Below are positions 1 to 7,374 of a DNA stretch of 20,406 nucleotides, one piece after another. The notes beneath the pieces were generated by a model, which saw only the letters and a list, made by a program, of their open reading frames with translations, did not search any database and was not told where the DNA came from. This stretch comes from RGIG4608 sp045651165. Lineage in GTDB: Bacteria; Bacillota; Clostridia; Oscillospirales; CAG-272. A program made the position numbers and the translations under genes. The stretch is from positions 1 through 20,406 of the forward strand of contig JAZRRX010000012.1 of the NCBI GenBank assembly GCA_045651165.1, written 5' to 3'. How positions within the stretch are numbered: position 1 is the first letter of the stretch; each line of letters begins with the position of its first letter.

Positions 1-326
1 TTTAACAGGCGGCTCGAAAATCTTTAATTTGCTATTTAAATTATAGACACAATACTATCTAAATCCCTGTGCTTTATCTAAGTAAATTTTAGAAAATTAC
101 TCCAAAGCAGTGATTTTCGTAGTTTTGGAGTGAAATTCCAAACGTCAAGCGTGCTTGTAAGATTGGAATTTTAATTCAAAACCGATAATTCATTTGTGAA
201 TTATCGAAAATTTACGCAAAACCTTCACAAACCAATGCTATTGTTTTGCTCCGCTTTTTCAAAAGCGGAAGCCTAGCGGCTTGAGCGCTCCACAGGTAAA
301 CTAACTAAGCAACAAATCAAAATTTG
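1..326 (-). repeat. Long structured repeat, copy 1 (left end cut by window)
   Basis: This is the inverted copy of the repeat at 14471-14994 and 19885-20406. Positions 1-30 match the reverse complement of about 14812-14842. Shared hairpins: arms 11-22 (partner arm lies off the window), 92-101/109-118, 133-141/163-171 with inner stem 146-150/153-157, 183-191/198-206, 251-258/261-268 and 269-273/278-282. The right end (about 313-326) is the terminal repeat CAAATTTTGATTT read on the minus strand. Several stems differ in sequence from the other copies but still pair. The central part (about 23-88) is shorter and diverged. It ends about 94 bases before deoC and 18 bases before its promoter. No credible protein is encoded here. 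Confidence 0.85.
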
Positions 327-343
327 CTCGACAAAATAAACTC

Positions 344-372
344 TTTACAAAATAATTATTATATGTTATAAT
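344..372 (+). promoter_or_regulatory. Sigma-A promoter of the deo operon
   Basis: TTTACA at 344-349 and a perfect TATAAT at 367-372 are separated by 17 bases. Transcription should begin near 379, giving a leader of about 40 bases before the deoC ATG at 420. It lies just outside the structured repeat at 1-326, so the repeat is upstream of this start site and would not be in the transcript made from it. Confidence 0.8.
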
Positions 373-419
373 TAAATTGGTAAAATATCTAAATCTATAT
401 ATTGAAAGGAACATCCACC

Positions 420-1097
420 ATGGAAATTAAAGACATTCTCTTAAAAGTTGACCACACTTTGCTCGCTCAGAGTGCTACTTGGTCCGAAATTAAGGCAATT
501 TGTGATGACGGTATGAAATATGAAACCGCATCAGTTTGTATTCCTGCATCCTACGTTAAGCAGGCAAAGGAATATGTTGGTGAAAAACTCGCTATCTGCA
601 CAGTAATCGGCTTCCCCAACGGATATAGCACAACAGCAACAAAAGTTTTTGAAACTGCAGATGCAGTTGCCAACGGCGCTGACGAAATCGATATGGTTAT
701 CAATATCGGTTGGCTCAAGGATAAAAAATATGACGACCTTCTTGCAGAAATCAACGCGATCAAGGACGCGTGCTCAGGCAAAATTTTGAAGGTTATTATT
801 GAAACTTGCCTCCTTACAGACGACGAAAAGGTTAAGATGACTCAAATCGTTTCTGAAAGTAAAGCAGATTACATCAAGACAAGCACAGGTTTCTCAACTG
901 CAGGTGCAACTCGTCACGACGTTGAAATCTTTGCTGCTCACGTTACAAACGGCACTCTCATTAAGGCAGCAGGTGGTATCTCCTCAATCGCAGACGCAGA
1001 GGATTTCATCGCTCTTGGCGCAAGCCGTCTTGGAACATCAAGAATTGTAAAAATCGTAAAGACAGGAGAACAAAATAATGGCGACAGCTCATATTAA
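420..1097 (+). CDS. deoC: Deoxyribose-phosphate aldolase DeoC
   Basis: Class I aldolase that cleaves 2-deoxyribose-5-phosphate to glyceraldehyde-3-phosphate and acetaldehyde in the cytoplasm, the last step of deoxynucleoside catabolism. From ATG 420 it is 225 residues, the normal length for the short bacterial form. The Schiff-base lysine is K153 in YIKTSTGF, the acidic relay residue is D91 in EIDMVINIG, and the second lysine is K182 in IKAAGG. An in-frame TTG at 402 would add six residues, but it overlaps the Shine-Dalgarno sequence GAAAGGA (404-410), so 420 is preferred. First gene of the operon. Its last 20 bases overlap deoD in another frame, which suggests translational coupling. Confidence 0.95.
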   Translation: MEIKDILLKVDHTLLAQSATWSEIKAICDDGMKYETASVCIPASYVKQAKEYVGEKLAICTVIGFPNGYSTTATKVFETADAVANGADEIDMVINIGWLKDKKYDDLLAEINAIKDACSGKILKVIIETCLLTDDEKVKMTQIVSESKADYIKTSTGFSTAGATRHDVEIFAAHVTNGTLIKAAGGISSIADAEDFIALGASRLGTSRIVKIVKTGEQNNGDSSY

Positions 1098-1818
1098 AGC
1101 AGAAATAGGCGATTTCGGTAAGACCGTGCTTATGCCCGGTGACCCTTTACGCGCAAAATTTATAGCAGAAACTTTCCTTGAAAACCCCGTTCTTGTAAAC
1201 AACGTTCGTGGCGTTCAGGGTTACACAGGTACATACAAGGGAGTAAAAATCTCCGTTATGGCAAGCGGTATGGGTATGCCCTCTATTGGCATTTACTCAT
1301 TCGAGCTTTATAACTTCTTTGGCGTTGAAAACATCATGAGAATCGGCTCTGCAGGTGCGCTTACAAACGATATTCAGCTCCGTGACATCGTTATGGGTAT
1401 GGGCGCTTGCACAAACTCCAATTTCGCATGCAATTTCAATCTCCCCGGCACTTACGCGCCCATTTGCGACTTCACTATGCTTCGCAAGTGCGTTGAAACT
1501 GCCGAAGAATTAAATTTTAATTACAAGGTTGGTAATATTTTGTCAAGTGATACATTCTATCGTGATGCTCCTTTGCGCGAAAACGGTGCTCTCCCCGACT
1601 GCGAATGGGGTGAAAAGATGGGCGTTATGGCGGTTGAAATGGAAGCAGCAGCTCTCTATATGAATGCAGCTCGCTACGGCAAGCGCGCGCTCGCAATCTG
1701 CACAATTTCTGATAACCTTATCGAGCATACCGGCTGCACAGCAGAGGAAAGACAAAATTCCTTTACCGATATGATGACCTTGGCTCTTGAAACTGCGGTT
1801 AAGTTGGAAAATATATAA
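1078..1818 (+). CDS. deoD: Purine nucleoside phosphorylase DeoD
   Basis: Hexameric-type purine nucleoside phosphorylase. It converts purine (deoxy)ribonucleosides plus phosphate to the free base and (deoxy)ribose-1-phosphate, which DeoB downstream then isomerises. At 246 residues it is close to the E. coli enzyme, and the N-terminus is family-typical: phosphate-binding MPGDPLRAKFIAE near residue 20, RIGSAGAL near 88, the nucleoside-contacting VEMEAAALY, and the catalytic aspartate in ISDN followed by the AEERQ arginine. The start codon follows AGGAGA with good spacing and lies inside the end of deoC. An unrelated RAYT gene follows 49 bases later. Confidence 0.95.
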   Translation: MATAHIKAEIGDFGKTVLMPGDPLRAKFIAETFLENPVLVNNVRGVQGYTGTYKGVKISVMASGMGMPSIGIYSFELYNFFGVENIMRIGSAGALTNDIQLRDIVMGMGACTNSNFACNFNLPGTYAPICDFTMLRKCVETAEELNFNYKVGNILSSDTFYRDAPLRENGALPDCEWGEKMGVMAVEMEAAALYMNAARYGKRALAICTISDNLIEHTGCTAEERQNSFTDMMTLALETAVKLENI

Positions 1819-1867
1819 TATAATTGCTTATGTACGAACCATCGAAACAGAAAACTATAAGTAAAAA

Positions 1868-2437
1868 ATGGAATTTAAATATCGCAAAACCACTCGCCTT
1901 GAAATATTCGATTACAATTCCGTTGGTGCGTATTTTATAACAATTTGCACACAAAACAAAGAGCACTTGCTATCTGAAGTAAAACTAACTTCTGTAGGGA
2001 CCGGCGTCCTCGACGGTCCACAAACGAGCAAAGAAATCTTTGTTGAACTAACGGAACACGGAAAAATTGCGGATAAATATATAAACCAACTGAACGATTT
2101 TTATAAAAATATATCGGTTGACGATTATATAATTATGCCCAATCACATTCATTTGTTAATTAATATTCGCGAAAATGGACCGTCGAGGACGCCGGTCCCT
2201 ACAAAATTAGTTTGTGTTGAAAATTCAACACAAAACTCCATAATTTCGCAATTTATTTCAACATTCAAGCGTTTTTGCAATAAAGAATTTGGTAAAAATA
2301 TTTGGCAAATGAGGTCTTTTGACCACATAATCCGCGACACAAAGGATTATGAATTTCACATCGAGTACATTCGTGAAAATCCATTAAAATGGTATTTTAA
2401 TGGTGAAAACCACGATAATATTACACTTTACGAATAA
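1868..2437 (+). CDS. REP-associated tyrosine transposase (RAYT, Y1_Tnp family)
   Basis: 189-residue HUH single-strand DNA transposase-like protein. The HUH histidines are in MPNHIHLL (H93, H95), after an N-terminal AYFITICTQN strand. The C-terminal part has the RAYT-like FDHIIRDTKDYEFHIEYI and ENPLKW; Y161 or Y167 is the candidate nucleophile. Family knowledge: such proteins are domesticated relatives of IS200/IS605 TnpA that bind and cut GTAG-headed REP hairpins. Two inverted copies of a REP lie in frame inside the gene, encoding VGTGVLDGP (residues 43-51) and GPSRTPVPT (104-112). There is no clear ribosome site at the ATG. It sits between deoD and deoB on the same strand, so it is probably read through from the deo promoter. 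The frame is intact; activity is unknown. Confidence 0.85.
   Translation: MEFKYRKTTRLEIFDYNSVGAYFITICTQNKEHLLSEVKLTSVGTGVLDGPQTSKEIFVELTEHGKIADKYINQLNDFYKNISVDDYIIMPNHIHLLINIRENGPSRTPVPTKLVCVENSTQNSIISQFISTFKRFCNKEFGKNIWQMRSFDHIIRDTKDYEFHIEYIRENPLKWYFNGENHDNITLYE
1994..2019 (+). repeat. REP palindrome inside RAYT gene, copy A
   Basis: 26 bases: GTAG, stem GGACCG, 10-base loop GCGTCCTCGA, stem CGGTCC. It is the exact reverse complement of 2177-2202 and differs from the intergenic REP at 4538 only at the two paired stem positions 9 and 22 (C-G here, A-T there). It is translated in frame. Confidence 0.85.
2177..2202 (-). repeat. REP palindrome inside RAYT gene, copy B
   Basis: Exact inverted copy (26 of 26 bases) of 1994-2019, reading GTAG on the minus strand. 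It codes for GPSRTPVPT right after the HUH strand of the transposase. The two intragenic copies are separated by 157 bases, so they could pair with each other as well as fold singly. Confidence 0.85.
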
Positions 2438-2450
2438 AAGGAAAAAATAA

Positions 2451-3608
2451 ATGAAAAAAAGAGTATTTTTAATTGTTCTCGACTCGTGTGGAGCAGGCGC
2501 TATGCCCGACTGCGCCAACTTTGGCGACCACGATTGCCACACGATAAAGAGAATTTCAACTTCCGATAAATTTTCTTGCGAAAATACATGGAAAATGGGT
2601 ATCGGAAATATAGATGGCCTTGAATTCCTTGGCACAAACGACAATCCCACAGGTCGCGTTGCGCGTCTTACGGAGCGTTCAATGGGCAAGGATACAACTA
2701 TTGGTCACTGGGAAATTGCGGGAATTGTAAGTGAAACTCCACTTCCAACCTATCCTGATGGATTCCCCCAGTCGCTTCTTGACGAATTCACTGCAAGAAC
2801 GGGCAGAAAAGTTATCTGCAACAAACCTTATTCAGGAACTGACGTTATTCGCGACTACGGAAACGAGCACATGCGCACGGGGGACCTCATCGTTTACACA
2901 AGTGCCGACTCCGTTTTCCAAATTGCAGCACATGAGGATATTGTCCCCATCGAGCAGCTTTATGAATATTGCCGCATCGCGCGTGAAATTCTCACAGGTG
3001 AACATAGCGTTGGCAGAGTTATTGCGCGTCCATTTGAAGGTGAACACCCCTTTAAGAGAACGGCAAATCGTCACGATTTTTCACTTGAACCATACGGACA
3101 AACTGTGCTTGATGCTATTACAGAGCAAGGCAAAACAGTTTATGCAATTGGTAAAATTTATGATATTTTTGCAGGCAAGGGCGTTAGCTACAAGACATTT
3201 ACCCACTCAAATAAAGAGGGTATGGATCTTTCTCTTGACGCGCTCGACCACGATTTTGAAGGACTTTGTTTCATAAATCTCGTTGATTTCGATATGCTCT
3301 ATGGTCATCGTCAAGATATTGACGGCTATGCTAATGCATTTGCAGAATTTGACAAATGGCTTCCCACTTTCGTTGACGGAATGAGAGATGATGACATTCT
3401 CATCATCACTGCCGACCATGGTTGCGACCCAGGGGATAGCCACACCGACCACACAAGAGAGTATGTTCCTTGCATTATGTACGGCAAAAATATCACTCCC
3501 GGCAATCTCGGTACTCGTATGACTTACGCAGATATTGCTGCAACTGTTGCCGATTATCTCGAAATTGATTATACCTGCCCCGGCAAATCTATGCTTGGGG
3601 ATGAATAA
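2451..3608 (+). CDS. deoB: Phosphopentomutase DeoB
   Basis: Mn-dependent alkaline-phosphatase superfamily mutase interconverting (deoxy)ribose-1-phosphate and (deoxy)ribose-5-phosphate. It links DeoD to DeoC. 385 residues is full length. Metal ligands are visible at D11 in VLDSCGAGAMPD and in the C-terminal run D322/H323 and H331/H334 (ADHGCDPGDSHTDHTRE). The phosphorylated threonine lies in GKDTTIGHWE (residues 79-88). The start is set by AAAGGA a few bases upstream, in the tail of the RAYT gene, whose stop is 13 bases before this ATG. Followed by cdd after 21 bases. Confidence 0.96.
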   Translation: MKKRVFLIVLDSCGAGAMPDCANFGDHDCHTIKRISTSDKFSCENTWKMGIGNIDGLEFLGTNDNPTGRVARLTERSMGKDTTIGHWEIAGIVSETPLPTYPDGFPQSLLDEFTARTGRKVICNKPYSGTDVIRDYGNEHMRTGDLIVYTSADSVFQIAAHEDIVPIEQLYEYCRIAREILTGEHSVGRVIARPFEGEHPFKRTANRHDFSLEPYGQTVLDAITEQGKTVYAIGKIYDIFAGKGVSYKTFTHSNKEGMDLSLDALDHDFEGLCFINLVDFDMLYGHRQDIDGYANAFAEFDKWLPTFVDGMRDDDILIITADHGCDPGDSHTDHTREYVPCIMYGKNITPGNLGTRMTYADIAATVADYLEIDYTCPGKSMLGDE

Positions 3609-3629
3609 TTCTCTGGAAGGAGAAACAAA

Positions 3630-4043
3630 ATGACAGAAAATAAAACAAACTATCGCACTCTCGCCCTTGCGGCAATTGAGGCGATGAAAAAATCATATTC
3701 GCCCTACTCGAATTTTACAGTGGGTGCGGCTCTTTTGACAAAAGATGGCAAGGTTTACACAGGCGCGAATATTGAAAACTCGTCCTACACTCCCACAGTT
3801 TGCGCTGAAAGAAACGCGATTTTCACCGCGGTGCATAATGGTGAACGTGAATTCGAAGCTATTGCCATTGTTGGAGGACACAAGGGGGATGTTAAAGGCG
3901 TTACTGCACCTTGTGGCGTATGCCGTCAGGTAATGAGTGAATTCTGCTCACCCGATTTTAAGGTGATTTTGGTTACCTCAAACGAGGGTGATTATGTTGA
4001 AGAAACGCTCGGCAACCTTTTGCCCTATATGTTTAAATTATAA
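3630..4043 (+). CDS. cdd: Cytidine deaminase Cdd
   Basis: Zinc enzyme that deaminates cytidine and deoxycytidine to (deoxy)uridine. 137 residues is the short homotetrameric type found in Bacillota. Zinc ligands C58, C95 and C98 and the proton-shuttling E60 are visible in the motifs CAERNA and PCGVCRQ. Substrate-binding NIENSSY precedes them. A strong GGAAGGAGA ribosome site lies upstream. Grouping with deoC, deoD and deoB gives a nucleoside salvage and catabolism set, although no pyrimidine nucleoside phosphorylase is seen in this window. Confidence 0.95.
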   Translation: MTENKTNYRTLALAAIEAMKKSYSPYSNFTVGAALLTKDGKVYTGANIENSSYTPTVCAERNAIFTAVHNGEREFEAIAIVGGHKGDVKGVTAPCGVCRQVMSEFCSPDFKVILVTSNEGDYVEETLGNLLPYMFKL

Positions 4044-4063
4044 TTCAATAAGGAGAAAACAGT

Positions 4064-4444
4064 ATGAAAATTGCACTTATTGCTCACGACAAAAAGAAAA
4101 ATGCTATTATTGAACTTGCTATGGCATACAAGGACGTACTTTCCGAGCACGAGCTTTATGCAACTGGAACAACAGGCACACTTATAATGGGTGAAACAGG
4201 TCTTTGCATTCAGAGAATGAAATCAGGCCCCCTTGGTGGCGACCAACAGATTGGCGCAATGCTTGCCAATGGTGAACTTGACCTCATCATTTTCTTGCGC
4301 GATCCACTTACAGCCCAACCTCACGAGCCCGATGTTTCTGCACTCCTTCGTCTTTGTGACGTACAAAAGATTCCACTTGCAACAAACGCTTCAAGCGCAA
4401 TTATTATGCTTGAAGCTCTTAAACAAGGTATTTATTTTAAATAA
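4064..4444 (+). CDS. mgsA: Methylglyoxal synthase MgsA
   Basis: Converts dihydroxyacetone phosphate to methylglyoxal and phosphate. 126 residues. The active-site set typical of the family is present: D9 in IAHDK, the phosphate-binding GTTGTL, D60 in GPLGGDQQ, and H87/D90 in QPHEPD. It starts 20 bases after cdd behind AAGGAGA and ends just before the operon terminator, so it is the last member of the deo transcript. A biological reason is only inferred: deoxyribose breakdown feeds triose phosphates, and MgsA could relieve sugar-phosphate build-up or recover phosphate. Confidence 0.94.
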   Translation: MKIALIAHDKKKNAIIELAMAYKDVLSEHELYATGTTGTLIMGETGLCIQRMKSGPLGGDQQIGAMLANGELDLIIFLRDPLTAQPHEPDVSALLRLCDVQKIPLATNASSAIIMLEALKQGIYFK

Positions 4445-4450
4445 AACAAT

Positions 4451-4476
4451 AAAAAAGGAGCTTTCGCTCCTTTTTT
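4451..4476 (+). terminator. Intrinsic terminator of the deo operon
   Basis: Stem AAAAAAGGAGC / GCTCCTTTTTT around a short TTTC loop, directly after mgsA, ending in a T run. It may also act weakly in the other direction because of the A run. Confidence 0.9.
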
Positions 4477-4537
4477 GTTTGATAAATTGGGATTTAGGGG
4501 TATGTTCGCAATCTTTAGATTTATTTGCTTTTTAGTT

Positions 4538-4563
4538 GTAGGGACAGGCGTCCTCGACTGTCC
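4538..4563 (+). repeat. REP palindrome, intergenic copy C
   Basis: GTAG head, stem GGACAG, loop GCGTCCTCGA, stem CTGTCC. Same as the RAYT-internal REP except for a compensated A-T pair in the stem. Part of a 30-base inverted pair with copy D. Confidence 0.85.
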
Positions 4564-4648
4564 GCAACAATGGACAACCAAATATCATCACGGTTTCGCA
4601 CAATCAAAACCTAATATTTTCTTATAAAAGTTACTTTGTTTTTATAAC

Positions 4649-4674
4649 GGACAGTCGAGGACGCCTGTCCCTAC
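4649..4674 (-). repeat. REP palindrome, intergenic copy D
   Basis: Exact inverted copy of 4538-4563, 85 bases away. The head-to-head pair resembles the bipartite (BIME-like) arrangement of REPs that RAYT proteins act on in other bacteria. The loop and GTAG head are invariant in all four copies in this window. Confidence 0.85.
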
Positions 4675-4741
4675 AACAATGTACAATTTGTAGCTGGTAT
4701 CGTGCGAACAACTACCCCACAAATCAAAATTTTAACCACAT

Positions 4742-4773
4742 AAAAAGGACTTAACAGTAAGTTAAGTCCTTTT
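4742..4773 (-). terminator. Intrinsic terminator after gyrA
   Basis: Thirteen-base stem AAAAGGACTTAAC / GTTAAGTCCTTTT (4743-4755 with 4761-4773) and a 5-base loop. Read on the minus strand it is followed by a T run and lies 11 bases after the gyrA stop. Confidence 0.88.
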
Positions 4774-4784
4774 AATTTTATTTA

Positions 4785-7352
4785 TTATTCTTCTGTGGGA
4801 GTTTCTTCGGCAGTTTCAACAACTTCAACTGTTTCTTCTACAATCTCAAGCACTTCGTTTTCTTCGGTGGGCTCAACTGCAGGAGCAACCTCGTCTTCGG
4901 GCTCTTCTCTAGCAACCTTTGTAAAGTTAACAACGTGCTGATCCTCAGCAAGTCGCATAACAATTACACCACGCGCGCTTCTTGAGTATGTGGGCACGTC
5001 AGAAACACGAATACGAATCATTTGTCCCTGATCAGTAATCATCATAATATCGTTATCATCATCAACAACGGAGATACCTGCCAAAAGACCTGTCTTTTCA
5101 TTGAGATTGTGGCAAACGATACCCATACCACCACGATTCTTCATTTCACGGAAGTCAGAGAATTCTGTCTTCTTACCAAAGCCATTTTCGGTGATAGTAA
5201 TGAGTTTCTTTGTTTCATCAACAACGGCAACACCACAAACGTAGTCACCTGCGCGAAGCTTGATACCACGAACACCACGAGCAACACGTCCCATAGCACG
5301 AACGTTTCTTTCGTCAAATCTAACTGCAGAGCCGTTCTTTGTGGCAAGTATAAGACCACTATTACCCTGCGTACGCATTACGAATACAAGCTCGTCACCC
5401 TCATCAAGATTGAGTGCCTTCTTACCACCCTTTCTCTGATATTCATATTCAGAGAGAAGTGTTTTCTTAACAACACCGTGTTTGGTAACCATGATAAGAT
5501 AATCAGTTTCATTGAATTCGGGAACGGAAATCATTGCTGTAATCTTTTCGCCGTCTTCAAGCTCTATAATGTTGGTCATATAAGTTCCCTTAGCGGTTCT
5601 TGATGCCTCAGGAATCTGATATGCCTTTCTCATATGCACCTTACCGATATTAGTAAAGAACATAAGATATGAGTGAGAATGAACGCCAACAACCTTTTCA
5701 ATGAAGTCCTCTTCCTTGGTTGTCATGCCAATAATACCCTTACCGCCTCTGTTTTGAGCAGAGTATGTATCGGCAGGCTGACGCTTAATATATCCTGCAT
5801 GTGTGAGTGTGATTACGCACTCGTGACGCTCGATAAGGTCTTCAAGAAGGATGTCGTCCTCCGCAGGAACGATTTCAGTTCTTCTTTCGTCTGCGAACTT
5901 TCTCTTAATTTCAAGCATTTCACCCTTGATAATCTCTCTAACTCTGTGTGGGTTAGCAAGAATATCGCGAAGGTCGGCAATGAGCGCTGCAAGACGAGCA
6001 AGCTCGTCCTCAATCTTCTGTCGCTCAAGTCCTGTAAGACGACCAAGTGTCATTTCAACTATCGCCTGTGCCTGAATTTCAGAAAGACCGTATCTTTCCA
6101 TCAATCTTTCCTTTGAATCGGGAATTGATTTAGATGTCTTCATAAGTTCAACGATTTCGTCAATGTTATCGTTGGCAATTTTATAGCCCTCAAGAATATG
6201 CTGACGCGCAAGTGCTTTGTCAAGGTCATACTGTGTTCTTCTAACAATAACACTTTCCTGATGAGCAATATAGTGATCAAGAATTTGAGGCAAGGAAAGA
6301 GTTTTGGGCTCATTATTTACAAGCGCCAACATATTTGCCGCAAATGTTTCTTGAAGCTGTGTAAATTTATAAAGCTGATTGAGAATAACTTGTGCATTAG
6401 CATCACGACGGTATTCGATAACAATTCTCATACCTGCTCTACCTGATTCGTCACGGATGTCAGTAATGCCCTCAATTCTCTTTTCGTTAACAAGATTACC
6501 AATGCTTTCGCAAAGAGTGGACTTATTAACCATATAAGGAATTTCAGTAAAGATAATGCGTCTGTTTTCTTCTTCAATTCTCGCCTTTGCACGAACTACA
6601 ATTTTACCTCTACCTGTTCTATAAGCCTCAATTATACCGTTTACACCGTAAATTGTAGCGCCCGTTGGGAAGTCAGGACCCTTGATATATTCCATAAGCT
6701 CATCAACTGTGCATTCTGGATTATCCATGCGATAAACTGTGCCGTCAATAACCTCACCTAAATTGTGTGTGGGGATACTTGTAGCCATACCTACCGCAAT
6801 ACCAACAGAACCGTTCACAAGCAAGTTAGGGAAGCGTGCAGGCAATACTGTGGGCTCGTCAAGACGATTGTCGAAGTTCTTTGTCATAACAACAACGTTC
6901 TTGTCAAGGTCGCGCATAAGCTCATCAGAAATCTTTGAAAGGCGCGCCTCTGTGTAACGGTAAGCAGCAGCGCCGTCACCGTCAACTGAACCGAAGTTAC
7001 CATGTCCATCTACAAGTGTGTATCTATATGAGAAATCTTGCGCCATACGAACCATTGTTCCGTAAACTGCCGCGTCACCATGGGGATGATAACGTCCAAG
7101 AACGTTACCAACAGTTGTCGCGGACTTACGGAATGGCTTATCGCTTGTGAGGTGGTCCTCATACATAGCATAAAGAATTCTTCTCTGACCGGGTTTCATA
7201 CCATCGCGCACGTCGGGGAGAGCACGCGCAGCAATAACGGACATTGAATATTCAATAAAGGAGCGTTCAACTTCGCGTTTCATTTCAACGTCAACAATTT
7301 TCTGCTCGGGAAATTCAATTCTTTCGTTGTCGTGATTTTTAATTTCTGCCAT
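4785..7352 (-). CDS. gyrA: DNA gyrase subunit A
   Basis: Breakage-reunion subunit of gyrase, which introduces negative supercoils as GyrA2GyrB2. 855 residues. The catalytic tyrosine is Y133 in AAAYRYTEARLSK. The GyrA-box variant AQNRGGKG (residues 532-539) at the start of the C-terminal beta-pinwheel identifies GyrA rather than ParC. The quinolone-determining loop reads HPHGDAAVYGT, so the positions equivalent to E. coli Ser83 and Asp87 are A94 and G98. The last 40 residues (816-855) form a strongly acidic Glu/Val-rich tail. It starts 22 bases after gyrB behind GGAGAG, so the two are cotranscribed. Confidence 0.97.
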   Translation of the reverse strand: MAEIKNHDNERIEFPEQKIVDVEMKREVERSFIEYSMSVIAARALPDVRDGMKPGQRRILYAMYEDHLTSDKPFRKSATTVGNVLGRYHPHGDAAVYGTMVRMAQDFSYRYTLVDGHGNFGSVDGDGAAAYRYTEARLSKISDELMRDLDKNVVVMTKNFDNRLDEPTVLPARFPNLLVNGSVGIAVGMATSIPTHNLGEVIDGTVYRMDNPECTVDELMEYIKGPDFPTGATIYGVNGIIEAYRTGRGKIVVRAKARIEEENRRIIFTEIPYMVNKSTLCESIGNLVNEKRIEGITDIRDESGRAGMRIVIEYRRDANAQVILNQLYKFTQLQETFAANMLALVNNEPKTLSLPQILDHYIAHQESVIVRRTQYDLDKALARQHILEGYKIANDNIDEIVELMKTSKSIPDSKERLMERYGLSEIQAQAIVEMTLGRLTGLERQKIEDELARLAALIADLRDILANPHRVREIIKGEMLEIKRKFADERRTEIVPAEDDILLEDLIERHECVITLTHAGYIKRQPADTYSAQNRGGKGIIGMTTKEEDFIEKVVGVHSHSYLMFFTNIGKVHMRKAYQIPEASRTAKGTYMTNIIELEDGEKITAMISVPEFNETDYLIMVTKHGVVKKTLLSEYEYQRKGGKKALNLDEGDELVFVMRTQGNSGLILATKNGSAVRFDERNVRAMGRVARGVRGIKLRAGDYVCGVAVVDETKKLITITENGFGKKTEFSDFREMKNRGGMGIVCHNLNEKTGLLAGISVVDDDNDIMMITDQGQMIRIRVSDVPTYSRSARGVIVMRLAEDQHVVNFTKVAREEPEDEVAPAVEPTEENEVLEIVEETVEVVETAEETPTEE

Positions 7353-7374
7353 TATTAATTAAACTCTCCTTTCC

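Larger units (their letters stand above)
4481..4733 (+). mobile_element. MITE-like element with an inner inverted REP pair
   Basis: Left end GATAAATTGGGATTTAGGGG (4481-4500) followed by TGTTCGCA (4503-4510). The right end mirrors it imperfectly: TGCGAACA (4703-4710), TACCCC (4713-4718), then AAATCAAAATTTT (4721-4733). These ends match those of the other repeats in the window. Inside are two 30-base perfectly inverted copies (4535-4564 and 4648-4677) containing REPs. It fills the gap between the convergent deo operon and gyrA. No protein is encoded, so any movement would need enzymes supplied elsewhere. Confidence 0.65.

Noticed and set aside
402..419. TTG start for deoC six codons upstream
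   Set aside because: The TTG overlaps the Shine-Dalgarno GAAAGGA, and family alignment favours the ATG at 420.
2731..3276. 181-residue frame inside deoB
   Set aside because: Same-strand out-of-frame shadow of deoB, which has all its metal ligands.
5022..5603. 193-residue open frame antisense to gyrA
   Set aside because: Shadow of a conserved gene. Its composition is Asn/Thr/Ile-rich as expected for antisense, with no ribosome site or recognisable motif.
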